From Candidatus Magasanikiibacteriota bacterium (GTDB lineage: Bacteria > Patescibacteria > ABY1 > Magasanikbacterales > 2-02-FULL-50-9b), in contig CAITMK010000001.1 of NCBI GenBank assembly GCA_903893485.1, positions 51,559 through 115,558 of the forward strand: 64,000 nucleotides of DNA. Reading direction: 5' to 3'. A program made the translations under genes and the position numbers. The notes under the pieces were generated by a model. That model searched no databases. It was not told where the DNA came from and worked only from the letters and a program-made list of their open reading frames with translations. Shown in pieces: positions 24,259 to 32,304 of this stretch. Positions within the stretch are counted from its first letter, which is position 1; each line of letters begins with the position of its first letter.

Positions 24259-25044
24259 ATGAAAATCCGTGAAATTCTAAAAAAATCATCCCCAGACGAT
24301 GAATACTTATTACGTTTTGTATTAAAAAAATCTCGTGCAGAATTGTTGCGCGATTTTGGCGCCGAAGTCCGTCAAGCCACACTCACCAAATTTCGTGAGC
24401 TCAAAAAAAAACGTGCCGACGGAATACCAATGCAATACATTGTTGGCGCCGCATGGTTTTACGGATTAGAATTTTTTGTGACGAAAACAGTATTAATCCC
24501 CCGCCCGGAAACTGAAATTTTAGTTGAACGAGCACTGGCAGCGCACGCTGAAATCGTAATCGACATCGGCACGGGCAGTGGTGCAATCGCCGTCTCTCTC
24601 GCTAAAAATTCTCGCTCTAAAATTATTGCCGCAGATATTTCCGAATCCGCTTTAAAAATTGCACACAAAAATTCGCGCCGCCACAAAACAAAAATTAAAT
24701 TTTATAAAAGCAATTTGCTCACCACGATTCCCTGGCCTCGAACACAATCCGTGCTCATCGCTGCAAATCTTCCATATCTTTCGAATGCACGCATGAAATC
24801 ACTCACCACCGAAGTTCGCCGTGAGCCACGTCTCGCATTATATGGCGGCCCCGATGGCCTGCAACTATACAAAAAACTTTTCGCACAAATTCGTGCGCGC
24901 AAATCGCCGACCCAAACCGTAACCGTCCTCGCCGAAATCGACCCGGAGCAGAAAAAAAATCTCGCCGCCCTGGTGGGCGACGAGAAGATTTCTTTCTTCA
25001 AGGATCTGTCGGGCGCCGTGCGCCTCGCAGAAATTATTTTTTAG
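24259..25044 (+). CDS. prmC: Release factor glutamine methyltransferase (PrmC)
   Basis: A 261-residue methyltransferase that modifies the GGQ glutamine of release factors. The N-terminal helical domain ends in GIPMQYIVGAAWFYGLEF, then LIPRPETEILVE, the S-adenosylmethionine motif IDIGTGSGAIAVSLA, and the active-site block AANLPYLSNARM. The family has NPPY; here it is NLPY, so one proline that lines the pocket is replaced. ATG 24259 is preferred to an in-frame TTG six codons upstream, since TACCAT lies just before it. Its target PrfA is encoded 1.1 kb away. The 3' end overlaps convergent rplY by 11 nt. Confidence 0.93.
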   Translation: MKIREILKKSSPDDEYLLRFVLKKSRAELLRDFGAEVRQATLTKFRELKKKRADGIPMQYIVGAAWFYGLEFFVTKTVLIPRPETEILVERALAAHAEIVIDIGTGSGAIAVSLAKNSRSKIIAADISESALKIAHKNSRRHKTKIKFYKSNLLTTIPWPRTQSVLIAANLPYLSNARMKSLTTEVRREPRLALYGGPDGLQLYKKLFAQIRARKSPTQTVTVLAEIDPEQKKNLAALVGDEKISFFKDLSGAVRLAEIIF

Positions 25045-25753
25045 CAGCAGGTGCTTTTGCAGCTGGAGCAGCTTTTGCGCCAGGTTTTGCAGCAGCATCA
25101 GTTGCAGCAGCTTCGTCTTCTTTCTTCTTACCAACAACTTCAACTTTAGTAACATCGGCTGCATTTGCAGCTTCCATAGCCTTGAGCTGATCTTCAGTAA
25201 GTGGAGCTGAAACCTTAGCAACAACTTCGTCTGCTTCGTCCAAAATGGTAACACCTTCTGGAGCTTTGATGTCGCCAATGGTGATCACCGCGTCAAAATC
25301 TGACAATGCTTCCAAAGGAATTGCGATGGTACGTACCAAATGAATTGGCAAACAGCGAACAGTAACCGCGTCTTTAATTTTAAGCAAAGTACCACCCATG
25401 TGCTTAACCGCTTCTGATTCACCAGTAAATTCGAGTGAAACGTCTGTTTCGAGTTCTTTTTTCATTGAAACCGCAAAGAAATCAACGTGGGTAAATGCGT
25501 TGGTAACTGGGTTGGTCTGAACTGCTTTAATCAAAGTTGGGATTTTTTCGGTGCCAAAATCCAATTCAACCAATGTTGATTCACCAGCTTCGCGAAAAGC
25601 TTTCTGAAAAAGATGAGCATCAACAGAAAGTGCGCGTGAGCCTTCTAAATCTGGGCCGTACACAATTGCTGGGATTTTGCGTGTTGCACGAATATTCTGT
25701 GCAATGCTGTGTGAACCGGTGGTGCGATCTGTTGCAGTTAAGACAATTGACAT
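25034..25753 (-). CDS. rplY: Ribosomal protein bL25, Ctc form
   Basis: A 239-residue long-form L25 (general stress protein Ctc) that binds 5S rRNA. The L25 domain begins LTATDRTTGSHSIAQNIRATRKIPAIVYG; KAVQTNPVTNAFTHVDFFAV marks the middle. The TL5/Ctc C-terminal beta domain (EFTGESEAVKHMGGTLL) and a Lys/Ala/Pro-rich tail (PAAKAPAAKK) follow. It starts 1 nt after the stop of the zinc-ribbon gene, so the two form an operon. Confidence 0.95.
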   Translation of the reverse strand: MSIVLTATDRTTGSHSIAQNIRATRKIPAIVYGPDLEGSRALSVDAHLFQKAFREAGESTLVELDFGTEKIPTLIKAVQTNPVTNAFTHVDFFAVSMKKELETDVSLEFTGESEAVKHMGGTLLKIKDAVTVRCLPIHLVRTIAIPLEALSDFDAVITIGDIKAPEGVTILDEADEVVAKVSAPLTEDQLKAMEAANAADVTKVEVVGKKKEDEAAATDAAAKPGAKAAPAAKAPAAKK

Positions 25754-25754
25754 A

Positions 25755-26099
25755 TTAGTTCAAAAAAGTTTCTTTGGTAATTTCTCCGTGAAGTGAAGCT
25801 TCATGCCACGAGATCACATCGTCGAAATCGACAGCGTCGACTTCTACAAAACGGAGGATATCATCGGACGAAGCGTCGGTAATGAGGCCGAGCGAAGAGA
25901 CACCATTTGGATTATGCGTGATAAGCGCGGCCACCGAATGTTTGCATTTAGCACACGTAACGTGGACCAAATGTTTGTTGTCTGATTCGTTTAAAACCTT
26001 AATCTCGAGTGGCTCATACACGGTTTCACACAGGGGACATTGTTGAACGAGTTTCATCCCGTCCTCAGCGTTTGTGCGTTTTTTTCGCTTCGGGGCCAT
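25755..26099 (-). CDS. Small zinc-ribbon protein (114 aa)
   Basis: Not a named family as far as I can tell. CPLCETVY (21-28) and TCAKCKH (48-54) form a four-cysteine zinc ribbon with 25-30 residues between the pairs, followed by an acidic C-terminal half (LRFVEVDAVDFDDVISWHE). The N-terminus is basic (MAPKRKKR). The neighbourhood (operon with rplY) suggests a role near ribosomes or RNA, but that is only context. Confidence 0.7.
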   Translation of the reverse strand: MAPKRKKRTNAEDGMKLVQQCPLCETVYEPLEIKVLNESDNKHLVHVTCAKCKHSVAALITHNPNGVSSLGLITDASSDDILRFVEVDAVDFDDVISWHEASLHGEITKETFLN

Positions 26100-26123
26100 A
26101 GAAATAACCAGCTAATAGAAAGA

Positions 26124-26152
26124 ATAATAGCAGAAGGCTTAAAAAATTGCAA
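26124..26152 (-). promoter_or_regulatory. Promoter of the zinc-ribbon-rplY operon
   Basis: On the minus strand TTGCAA (26147-26152), a 17-nt spacer and TATTAT (26124-26129). The -35 lies 5 nt after the rodA stop. Confidence 0.7.
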
Positions 26153-26157
26153 GAGGG

Positions 26158-27240
26158 TTATACCTGGTGGCTGGCGATGCTCTGAACGATGCCGACTAAG
26201 ACCAAATTCATAACAAGCGAAGACCCACCATAACTCACAAAAGGAAGCGCGATACCGGTAAGCGGCAATATTCCCGTGGCGCCACCAACATTAACCACAA
26301 TTTGAACCAGCCAAAGCCCCAAGGCGCCCATAATAACAGGTTGCGTAAAGTCATCGCGGCAACTACCCGCAATGCGTACCAAGCGCCAACCAATAATGCC
26401 ATAACAAATAAACAGCGCCAGCACGCCCACAAAACCTAATTCCTCGCCAACCACGCTAAACACAAAATCAGTTTGGCGTTCTGGCAAAAAACTCAACTGG
26501 TTTTGCGAGCCATATCCAAATCCACGGCCCCAAAATTTGCCCGAACCAACTGCAATGATTGATTGTTGCACGTTATACCCCGCCCCGAGCGGATCCTTGC
26601 CTGGATTAATAAATGAAACAAAACGTTCTTTTTGATATGGCTTCAAAATACCGACCCAACCAACAACACCAATTACCATGACCGTACCAAGCAAAAGTAA
26701 AACGAACGATCGACGTGTGCCCACAATTAATACAAGCAAAAACCAAAGTGCTGCCAAAACCAGCGAACCACCCAAATCTGGTTGGAGCATTACCAACGCC
26801 ATTGGTAAAATTGCAACCAGTGCAGTGCCAAAGAAAAACAACGCACTGGTAAACACGCGGCCACGCCGATCAATCACACGGGCTAATGTTAGCAGCAACG
26901 CAATTTTTACAAATTCAAGCGGTTGAAACGAAAAACCACCTAAAACAAACCAGCCCTTTGTACTACGAATAGTTGCGCCCACAACAAGCACGGCGCCGAG
27001 CAAAAGCAAACCAATGCCATACCACATGCGGCTTGTGGCACGATAAAATTCAGGGTGCACGGTGCCGAGCAAAAGTGCAACTATGGATCCGATACCCAGC
27101 GCGAGCGATTGACGCCCAAGCAAATAAAACCCAACGCCACGACTCAAATCAACACTTGCAATTGCCAAAAAACCAATCGCAACGGCTCCGAGCACTGCCC
27201 CACACAATATCCAATCAAAATGTCTAAATTCGTATCGCAT
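26158..27240 (-). CDS. rodA: SEDS-family glycan polymerase, RodA-like
   Basis: A 360-residue polytopic (about ten segments) SEDS protein that polymerises lipid II together with a class B PBP. Signature blocks: FQPLEFVKIALLLTLA, LQPDLGGSLVL with the Asp essential in RodA/FtsW, GAGYNVQQSIIAVGSGKFWGRG, ERQTDFVFSVVGEELGFVG and ALPFVSYGGSS. RodA rather than FtsW is favoured by RSTKGWFVLGGFSFQP and the absence of division genes nearby, but the assignment is not firm. No PBP2 or MreB gene lies in the window. Confidence 0.88.
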   Translation of the reverse strand: MRYEFRHFDWILCGAVLGAVAIGFLAIASVDLSRGVGFYLLGRQSLALGIGSIVALLLGTVHPEFYRATSRMWYGIGLLLLGAVLVVGATIRSTKGWFVLGGFSFQPLEFVKIALLLTLARVIDRRGRVFTSALFFFGTALVAILPMALVMLQPDLGGSLVLAALWFLLVLIVGTRRSFVLLLLGTVMVIGVVGWVGILKPYQKERFVSFINPGKDPLGAGYNVQQSIIAVGSGKFWGRGFGYGSQNQLSFLPERQTDFVFSVVGEELGFVGVLALFICYGIIGWRLVRIAGSCRDDFTQPVIMGALGLWLVQIVVNVGGATGILPLTGIALPFVSYGGSSLVMNLVLVGIVQSIASHQV

Positions 27241-27264
27241 ATTTCAGCGATTACCTTATCACAA

Positions 27265-28185
27265 TCATTGGCTCACGTACACGTTGTTATCAAAAACATC
27301 CACGGTTGGAATAATTTGAATGTCATCCACGGTCATACCCGTGACATAATTTCGCAAATCAATTTGGCGCGTTTCGAAGGTTTTAAAATCTTTTACCGTT
27401 ATATATTCAAAACCAATAACATTTCCACCGCGCATAAGCAAAATTTGCAGCGGCACTTCGTAAAAATTAAACGCAGTACGATTTGAAATGCTAAACGTAA
27501 TTTGATTTCCCGGATTTGTATCCACGGCGCCCGCAGAAATAACACCTTGTGGAGTAAACGTTGCACCAGTTATATCAAACGTTGCGTGCGATTTTATAAA
27601 ATTTGGAATATCCGCCACCACATGTGGATCAATGCGTGTCCAAGAAATATCAACGACTTGCAGCGACGTGCTAGTAAGCACGCTGGTATTTTTTTGACCA
27701 AGCGCTAACAAATATTTATGCTCGCCCGGAATTACAAAAGTGGTTTGCGTATCAGTTGTTTTGTCGCCATCGAGCGTAAAATTAAAATGAACCGTTGCGT
27801 ACCAATTTGCATTTGTGTTTTGCACTTCAGCCGCAAAATCAACAGTTCCATTGCCGCCATCGAATGTTTGCGCGCTTCCGAGCACCAGCGGCGTAGGCGC
27901 CGTTGCCTGCAAACGGTTGACTGACGAAATCTGCAGTCGCTTTGCAAGCGCAATAACTAGCGCGTCTTCGCGTGGTGAACCCGCAAATAAATATGAACCA
28001 AACTGAAACACCGCATACACAATAAGAATTGCATCAATCGCGATGAGCGCCATGATCATTAAATTGCGCAGCAAAATTTTGTGCGTGACAATCCAATAAC
28101 TGCGCGATAATTCTTTTGAAGAAAATTGATCCGCGCTGGACGCTTCAAATTGTTTTATTTTATTATCAAAGGAGCTTTGTGCCAT
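27265..28185 (-). CDS. Uncharacterised single-pass membrane protein (306 aa)
   Basis: No family recognised. Residues 1-38 are cytoplasmic and polar, 39-66 form one hydrophobic segment (LMIMALIAIDAILIVYAVF), and the remaining 240 residues are beta-rich and probably outside (TVDFAAEVQNTNANWYATVHFNF, ITFSISNRTAFNFYEVPL). Two immunoglobulin-like modules would fit this pattern. It is followed by rodA and preceded by gyrB on the same strand, with gaps of 24 and 12 nt. Confidence 0.7.
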   Translation of the reverse strand: MAQSSFDNKIKQFEASSADQFSSKELSRSYWIVTHKILLRNLMIMALIAIDAILIVYAVFQFGSYLFAGSPREDALVIALAKRLQISSVNRLQATAPTPLVLGSAQTFDGGNGTVDFAAEVQNTNANWYATVHFNFTLDGDKTTDTQTTFVIPGEHKYLLALGQKNTSVLTSTSLQVVDISWTRIDPHVVADIPNFIKSHATFDITGATFTPQGVISAGAVDTNPGNQITFSISNRTAFNFYEVPLQILLMRGGNVIGFEYITVKDFKTFETRQIDLRNYVTGMTVDDIQIIPTVDVFDNNVYVSQ

Positions 28186-28197
28186 GGTGGCAGTATA

Positions 28198-30225
28198 TCA
28201 GATGTCCAAGTTTTTTACAGTCTTGGCATGTGTCTGGATAAAACGTTTACGAGGTTCAACTTCTGAGCCCATCAAAATGTCAAAGATTTCGTCAACTTTC
28301 GCCGCGTCTTCGACGGTAACCAATTTCATCATGCGATGCTCTGGGTTCATGGTTGTTTCCCACAACTGATCCGGGTTCATTTCACCCAAACCTTTATAGC
28401 GTTGGATGTTAACTTTCACACCACCCACAACCATTGCCTCAACAACGCTTTCGTCGCCTTCGGTGCTGATTGTTTCAGTTGAAGCCTCGGCGGTTTCTGT
28501 TGCGGATGCCGCGCGCTTTGCATTTTTATCTTTGGTCAATTCAAGAATTGTTTCTTCTTTTTTATCATCGGTATACACGTAACGCACATCCTTGCCCACC
28601 GCGATGCGATACAGTGGTGGTTGCGCAATATAAATTTTTCCCGTGGTAATAAGATCTGGGAAATAGCGGTAAAAAAACGTCAGTAACAAGGTGCGGATAT
28701 GTGAACCGTCAACGTCAGCATCAGTCATGATTACCACGCGATGATAGCGGAGTTTTGAAATATCGAACTGCTCACCGATGTTGGTACCGAGTGCGATGAT
28801 CAAAGATTTCAATTCGTTGTTGCCCAAAATGCGATCCAAACGTGCACGCTCGACGTTCAAAATTTTACCACGCAATGGCAAGATCGCTTGAAATTCGCGG
28901 TCGCGGCCCATCTTTGCGGAACCACCTGCAGAGTCACCCTCTACGATGTACAATTCTGATTGCGTTGCGTCTTTGCTGGAACAATCAGCAAGCTTACCTG
29001 GAAGCGTAAAACCTTCCAAAGCACCTTTACGCAAAACTGACTCACGTGCCAAACGCGCAGCCTGACGAGCCTTTTGTGCCAAAATAACTTTACTGAGCAT
29101 TGCTTCCGCTTCTTTTGGATGCTCTTCCATGAAAATTTGCAACGCGTCCGCAACGATTCCATCAACCGCACCTTTTACTTCGGTGTTACCAAGTTTTGCT
29201 TTGGTCTGCCCTTCAAATTGTGGCTCTGGAATACGCACCGAAATAATTGCGGTGAGACCTTCGCGCACATCATCACCACTCAAATTTTCATCTTTTTCTT
29301 TTAACAAATTTTTCGCGCGTGCATATGCATTGAGCGCACGAGTGAGCGCGTTACGGAAACCTTGCACGTGCGTACCACCTTCTGGATTAATAATCGAGTT
29401 GGTAAACGCAAACAATGTTTCTTTAAAATCATCGGTGTATTGAAGCGCAACTTCAACATGCACATCACCCGAATCTTTTTCAACGTAAAATACGCTGTCG
29501 TGTTTTGCTTCTTTGGAATGATTCAAGTGGCGCACATATGACATGATGCCACCCTCAAAGAAAAACGCCTGGCTACGAAATTCCATTGGATCACGCAAAT
29601 CAATACACGTGATGCGAATACCACGCGTTAAATATGCATGCTGGCGAACACGATCAACAATGGTGTCGAAATCGTATTCAATGGTTTCAAAAATTTTCTC
29701 GTTCGCGCGAAAAGAAATTGTGGTGCCGGTATCTTTCGCTGGGCCACCTTTTTTAATTTTGGTAACCGGCTCGCCCATGTGATATTCCTGAGTCCATACA
29801 AAACCATCACGATGAACTTCGGCCTTAAGCCAGTTTGAAAGCGCATTAACAACCGATGCACCCACACCATGCAAACCGCCAGAAACTTTATAGCCACCGC
29901 CGCCAAATTTACCACCAGCGTGCAATTTGGTCAGCACCAATTCGAGCGCAGAAATTTTATATTGTGGATGTGGATCAACTGGAATACCACGACCATCATC
30001 GTAAACAGAAATAACTGAGTCTGGCAAAATTTTAACAATGATATTTTTTGCATAACCTGCCATTGCTTCATCGATGGAGTTATCCACGATTTCGGCAACC
30101 AAATGATGCAAACCGGTTGGACCAGTTGAACCAATGTACATGCCCGGGCGACGGCGCACCGCCTCTAAACCTTCGAGCACTTGAATGTTAGCGGAGGAAT
30201 ATCCTGATTTTTCTTCTTTTGCCAT
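28198..30225 (-). CDS. gyrB: DNA gyrase subunit B
   Basis: A 675-residue type IIA topoisomerase ATPase subunit. ATP-binding blocks: EIVDNSIDEAMAGY, DDGRGIPVD, GGLHGVGASVVNALS and GGTHVQGFRNALT. The TOPRIM domain has LYIVEGDSAGGSAK and MTDADVDGSHIRTLLLTFF. The C-terminal block QRYKGLGEMNPDQLWETTM is intact. A 35-residue acidic, low-complexity insertion (from DKNAKRAASATETAEA) separates the TOPRIM domain from that block. gyrA is about 30 kb away on the other strand. Confidence 0.98.
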   Translation of the reverse strand: MAKEEKSGYSSANIQVLEGLEAVRRRPGMYIGSTGPTGLHHLVAEIVDNSIDEAMAGYAKNIIVKILPDSVISVYDDGRGIPVDPHPQYKISALELVLTKLHAGGKFGGGGYKVSGGLHGVGASVVNALSNWLKAEVHRDGFVWTQEYHMGEPVTKIKKGGPAKDTGTTISFRANEKIFETIEYDFDTIVDRVRQHAYLTRGIRITCIDLRDPMEFRSQAFFFEGGIMSYVRHLNHSKEAKHDSVFYVEKDSGDVHVEVALQYTDDFKETLFAFTNSIINPEGGTHVQGFRNALTRALNAYARAKNLLKEKDENLSGDDVREGLTAIISVRIPEPQFEGQTKAKLGNTEVKGAVDGIVADALQIFMEEHPKEAEAMLSKVILAQKARQAARLARESVLRKGALEGFTLPGKLADCSSKDATQSELYIVEGDSAGGSAKMGRDREFQAILPLRGKILNVERARLDRILGNNELKSLIIALGTNIGEQFDISKLRYHRVVIMTDADVDGSHIRTLLLTFFYRYFPDLITTGKIYIAQPPLYRIAVGKDVRYVYTDDKKEETILELTKDKNAKRAASATETAEASTETISTEGDESVVEAMVVGGVKVNIQRYKGLGEMNPDQLWETTMNPEHRMMKLVTVEDAAKVDEIFDILMGSEVEPRKRFIQTHAKTVKNLDI

Positions 30226-30249
30226 AGATCATTCTTTAAATCATTTTGC

Positions 30250-30279
30250 AGTTTACCATTAAGCGCTATGTGTACGCAA
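30250..30279 (-). promoter_or_regulatory. Promoter of gyrB
   Basis: On the minus strand TTGCGT (30274-30279), an 18-nt spacer and TAAACT (30250-30255). The -35 comes right after the T-tract of the cassette 7 terminator. Confidence 0.6.
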
Positions 30280-30280
30280 A

Positions 30281-30321
30281 TAAAAACGCCGACGCATCGC
30301 CCCTCCCCAGGCAATGCGTCG
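30281..30321 (-). terminator. Terminator of cassette 7
   Basis: On the minus strand CGACGCAT pairs with ATGCGTCG, extended by an inner TGCC/GGCG, followed by TTTTTATTTG. Confidence 0.85.
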
Positions 30322-30335
30322 ACAAAGTTGTACCG

Positions 30336-30902
30336 CTACGTCGCTTCAGCCGAAAAGCCGAACTGCAACGCGGTCTGTTGTTGGTGCCACGGCTTCTTCA
30401 CGTCGTACATGGCAAGCGCTTGATGAAACGCATCGTCCAGCACCTTGTAGATCGGGTGATGAACGCTGCCGCCCACGACGTGCTCCTGCAGGAACTCCAT
30501 CTGATCGATCAGCATCTCGGCGCGCAGATGCAAAAGCGCGAACAGGTCGTTGCCGCGAAACTCTGCGAGCTCCAGATACAGCAGATGCATGTACGCGAGG
30601 CCCGTTTTCTCATCCTCTTTCATCCAGCCCCACGCAAATTCCGTGCGCGCGATGACCTGACGGAACTTGGCCGGCACCGTGCACCGCACATACGGCACCG
30701 GCAAACCGGACGCCGTGTCGATGAGGTAGCCCGACGCCAACTTGGGCAGCAGATCCGGCGGGTCCAGCTCCGTGACGAGCAAAAAGCGATCTTGAAAACC
30801 GCCATGCGTGACGAACCGACGCCAGCCCGTGGTAGCGTGCAACCACCAGCGGCCAGGATCCACCACGACTTCAACATCTTGAACCAAATCTTGAGAACTC
30901 AT
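30336..30902 (-). CDS. Uncharacterised short protein, cassette 7 (188 aa)
   Basis: No family recognised. Aromatic-rich beta section at the start (VVVDPGRWWLHATTGWRRFV), then LVTELDPPDLLPKLASGYLID, and a helical C-terminal half with several His and Met (LHLRAEMLIDQMEFLQEHVV). No membrane segment or signal. AGGAG lies 7 nt before ATG. It has its own promoter, a leader hairpin (GTCGGCA/TGCTGAC) and a strong terminator. The GC-rich codon choice stands out clearly against gyrB next to it. Confidence 0.75.
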   Translation of the reverse strand: MSSQDLVQDVEVVVDPGRWWLHATTGWRRFVTHGGFQDRFLLVTELDPPDLLPKLASGYLIDTASGLPVPYVRCTVPAKFRQVIARTEFAWGWMKEDEKTGLAYMHLLYLELAEFRGNDLFALLHLRAEMLIDQMEFLQEHVVGGSVHHPIYKVLDDAFHQALAMYDVKKPWHQQQTALQFGFSAEAT

Positions 30903-30948
30903 TTAGAAACTCCTGAGCAAAGGTCAGCAGGTTTGCCGACAAGAAAAA

Positions 30949-30977
30949 AGGATACTCGTAAATCGCTCTTATGTCAA
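30949..30977 (-). promoter_or_regulatory. Promoter of cassette 7
   Basis: On the minus strand TTGACA (30972-30977), a 17-nt spacer and TATCCT (30949-30954). The -35 lies within a few nt of the T-tract ending cassette 8. Confidence 0.8.
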
Positions 30978-30980
30978 TAT

Positions 30981-31021
30981 AAAAAATATCGTCGCCAACC
31001 CAAGGTAGTGGGCCAGCGACG
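30981..31021 (-). terminator. Terminator of cassettes 9-8
   Basis: On the minus strand CGTCGC pairs with GCGACG and TGGCCCA with TGGGTTG, followed by ATATTTTTT. Confidence 0.75.
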
Positions 31022-31038
31022 CGTAACCGCTCTAAATA

Positions 31039-31458
31039 TCAACTCGACGTTGGTGTGGGTTCATCCACCTCGATTCCGTTAGACGAAAGGTTCTCGACCA
31101 TCATCTGTAAAAATGCGATCGTGAGCAGCTGCTGAAGCATCATTCGTGCAACTATCCCAGTGAACTCATGAAGCTCCGCCTTCTGACGAACGATAAAGTC
31201 TTCATCAGAAAGCATCCGCAGCTGAATAGCCTTCCACTCATTGGCATCCAAAAGCGGTTGCAGCTGCTCCATCACCCCGAGCCCGGTCTCCGAATCCGGA
31301 ATCGCATATAACCGGTACTCGGTAAATTCCTGGTTACGAATCGCGATGTAGAACACTCCAACGAGATCCTTGAATTCATTGTAATCGAGCAGATGGCCAA
31401 TATGACCGCATGTTTCAAGAACATACGCCGGCTTTGTGGCTGCGTCTGGTTTGCTCAT
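31039..31458 (-). CDS. Uncharacterised short protein, cassette 8 (139 aa)
   Basis: No family recognised. An alpha/beta N-terminal part (YVLETCGHIGHLLDYNEFKDLVGVF) is followed by a helical part rich in Gln, Leu and Met (MMLQQLLTIAFLQMMVENL) and a short polar tail. AGGAGG lies 6 nt before ATG, in the 10-nt gap behind the gene for cassette 9. The two are the only cassette genes here that form a two-gene operon. They end at a common terminator. Confidence 0.72.
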   Translation of the reverse strand: MSKPDAATKPAYVLETCGHIGHLLDYNEFKDLVGVFYIAIRNQEFTEYRLYAIPDSETGLGVMEQLQPLLDANEWKAIQLRMLSDEDFIVRQKAELHEFTGIVARMMLQQLLTIAFLQMMVENLSSNGIEVDEPTPTSS

Positions 31459-31468
31459 CGTGTACCTC

Positions 31469-31981
31469 CTACTTCTTCACAGCCAGAAACAAGCACAGCT
31501 CGCTCCAACCAATATTGTTGAATGAAATGTCCAACGCGCGGCCACCTGCGAGCTCGTCCAAAAACGCGTACCCCTTGAAACCGAGTATTTCCAGCTCTGT
31601 ACCGAGGCACACAACCGGGAACTGAAGTTGCATATTGCGATATTTCGCCGCAAACGCCAACAGCTCAAGCAGTGTCGCCGGTCGAAGCCCACATGCACCC
31701 ATCTCAAAAAGAGCTTCCTCGGCCGTAACAACCCGCCGAAAATAAATCACCTCGAACCGAATTGTACGCTGCCCGTACTCAAAGATGTGGCGCAGCACTT
31801 GTATGCGCGTAAATTCTGGATGCTTCCAGTCGAACGCTGCCGCCGCAATCAAATCCTTGAACAAAATCTCGTAGTCCATGCGCACCAGCGCACTTACTAC
31901 CCTAAACGCCGTTGCAAGCGCGGCCGCTTTTTTTGCCAGCTTACCCAAGTCAACATCTCTCCAATCTTCAAATGTCGCCAT
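31469..31981 (-). CDS. Uncharacterised short protein, cassette 9 (170 aa)
   Basis: Not a named family. Helical N-terminal half (LAKKAAALATAFRVVSALVRMDYEILF). The C-terminal half reads ATLLELLAFAAKYRNMQLQF, VVCLGTELEI and finally WSELCLFLAVKK. From memory, short Patescibacteria proteins often end in WxxxxRFLAVRK after an LGS-type strand, so this may be a divergent member of that population. GGGAGG lies 5 nt before the chosen ATG; an in-frame ATG nine codons upstream lacks a ribosome site. It is the first gene of an operon with cassette 8. Confidence 0.75.
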   Translation of the reverse strand: MATFEDWRDVDLGKLAKKAAALATAFRVVSALVRMDYEILFKDLIAAAAFDWKHPEFTRIQVLRHIFEYGQRTIRFEVIYFRRVVTAEEALFEMGACGLRPATLLELLAFAAKYRNMQLQFPVVCLGTELEILGFKGYAFLDELAGGRALDISFNNIGWSELCLFLAVKK

Positions 31982-32008
31982 GATACCCTCCCAGAGTTTG
32001 GTACCCAA

Positions 32009-32037
32009 AAATTAGCACCAAAATAGCCACAAGTCAA
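32009..32037 (-). promoter_or_regulatory. Promoter of cassettes 9-8
   Basis: On the minus strand TTGACT (32032-32037), a 17-nt spacer and TAATTT (32009-32014). Its -35 is 3 nt from the -35 of the divergent secE promoter. The leader has a TTTGG/CCAAA hairpin. Confidence 0.75.
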
Positions 32038-32040
32038 GAT

Positions 32041-32069
32041 TTGACAAATCACACCCAATTCGCTACACT
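32041..32069 (+). promoter_or_regulatory. Promoter of secE-nusG
   Basis: TTGACA (32041-32046), a 17-nt spacer and TACACT (32064-32069). Confidence 0.85.
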
Positions 32070-32081
32070 ATTCCTATCTGC

Positions 32082-32101
32082 GCCCCACGGGGCTCTTTTT
32101 T
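32082..32101 (+). promoter_or_regulatory. Terminator-like hairpin in the secE leader
   Basis: GCCCC and GGGGC form a tight hairpin followed by TCTTTTTT, only about 6 nt after the expected transcription start and 11 nt before the secE ATG. Outer bases TATCT and AGATA can extend it. It could be an attenuator for the secE-nusG-rplK genes or a 5'-protecting hairpin. Confidence 0.55.
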
Positions 32102-32111
32102 AGATAAAATT

Positions 32112-32303
32112 ATGTCACCTATCGACAAGCTCGCAACGTACCTGAAAGGCGCAAACGAAGAACTGCGCAAAGTAGTTTGGCCAACAAAAGACGAAACGAT
32201 TCAAGCAACCATCGTGGTTATTGCCATGAGCATTGGTTTAGCCGCTTTCTTCTGGGTCCTTGACCTCATCTTCACAAAAGCCCTTTCGTACCTTATTAAG
32301 TAA
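32112..32303 (+). CDS. secE: Preprotein translocase subunit SecE
   Basis: A 63-residue single-segment SecE that clamps SecY in the membrane. The amphipathic helix has NEELRKVVWPTKDETIQAT with the conserved Lys-x2-Trp-Pro-Thr motif, followed by one membrane segment (35-58). Length is typical for the short bacterial form. nusG starts 1 nt after its stop codon, the usual secE-nusG pair. Confidence 0.96.
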   Translation: MSPIDKLATYLKGANEELRKVVWPTKDETIQATIVVIAMSIGLAAFFWVLDLIFTKALSYLIK

Positions 32304-32304
32304 T

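Noticed and set aside
31039..31981. Cassettes 8 and 9 as a toxin-antitoxin pair
   Set aside because: Both products are larger than typical partners and show no toxin motif or DNA-binding domain.
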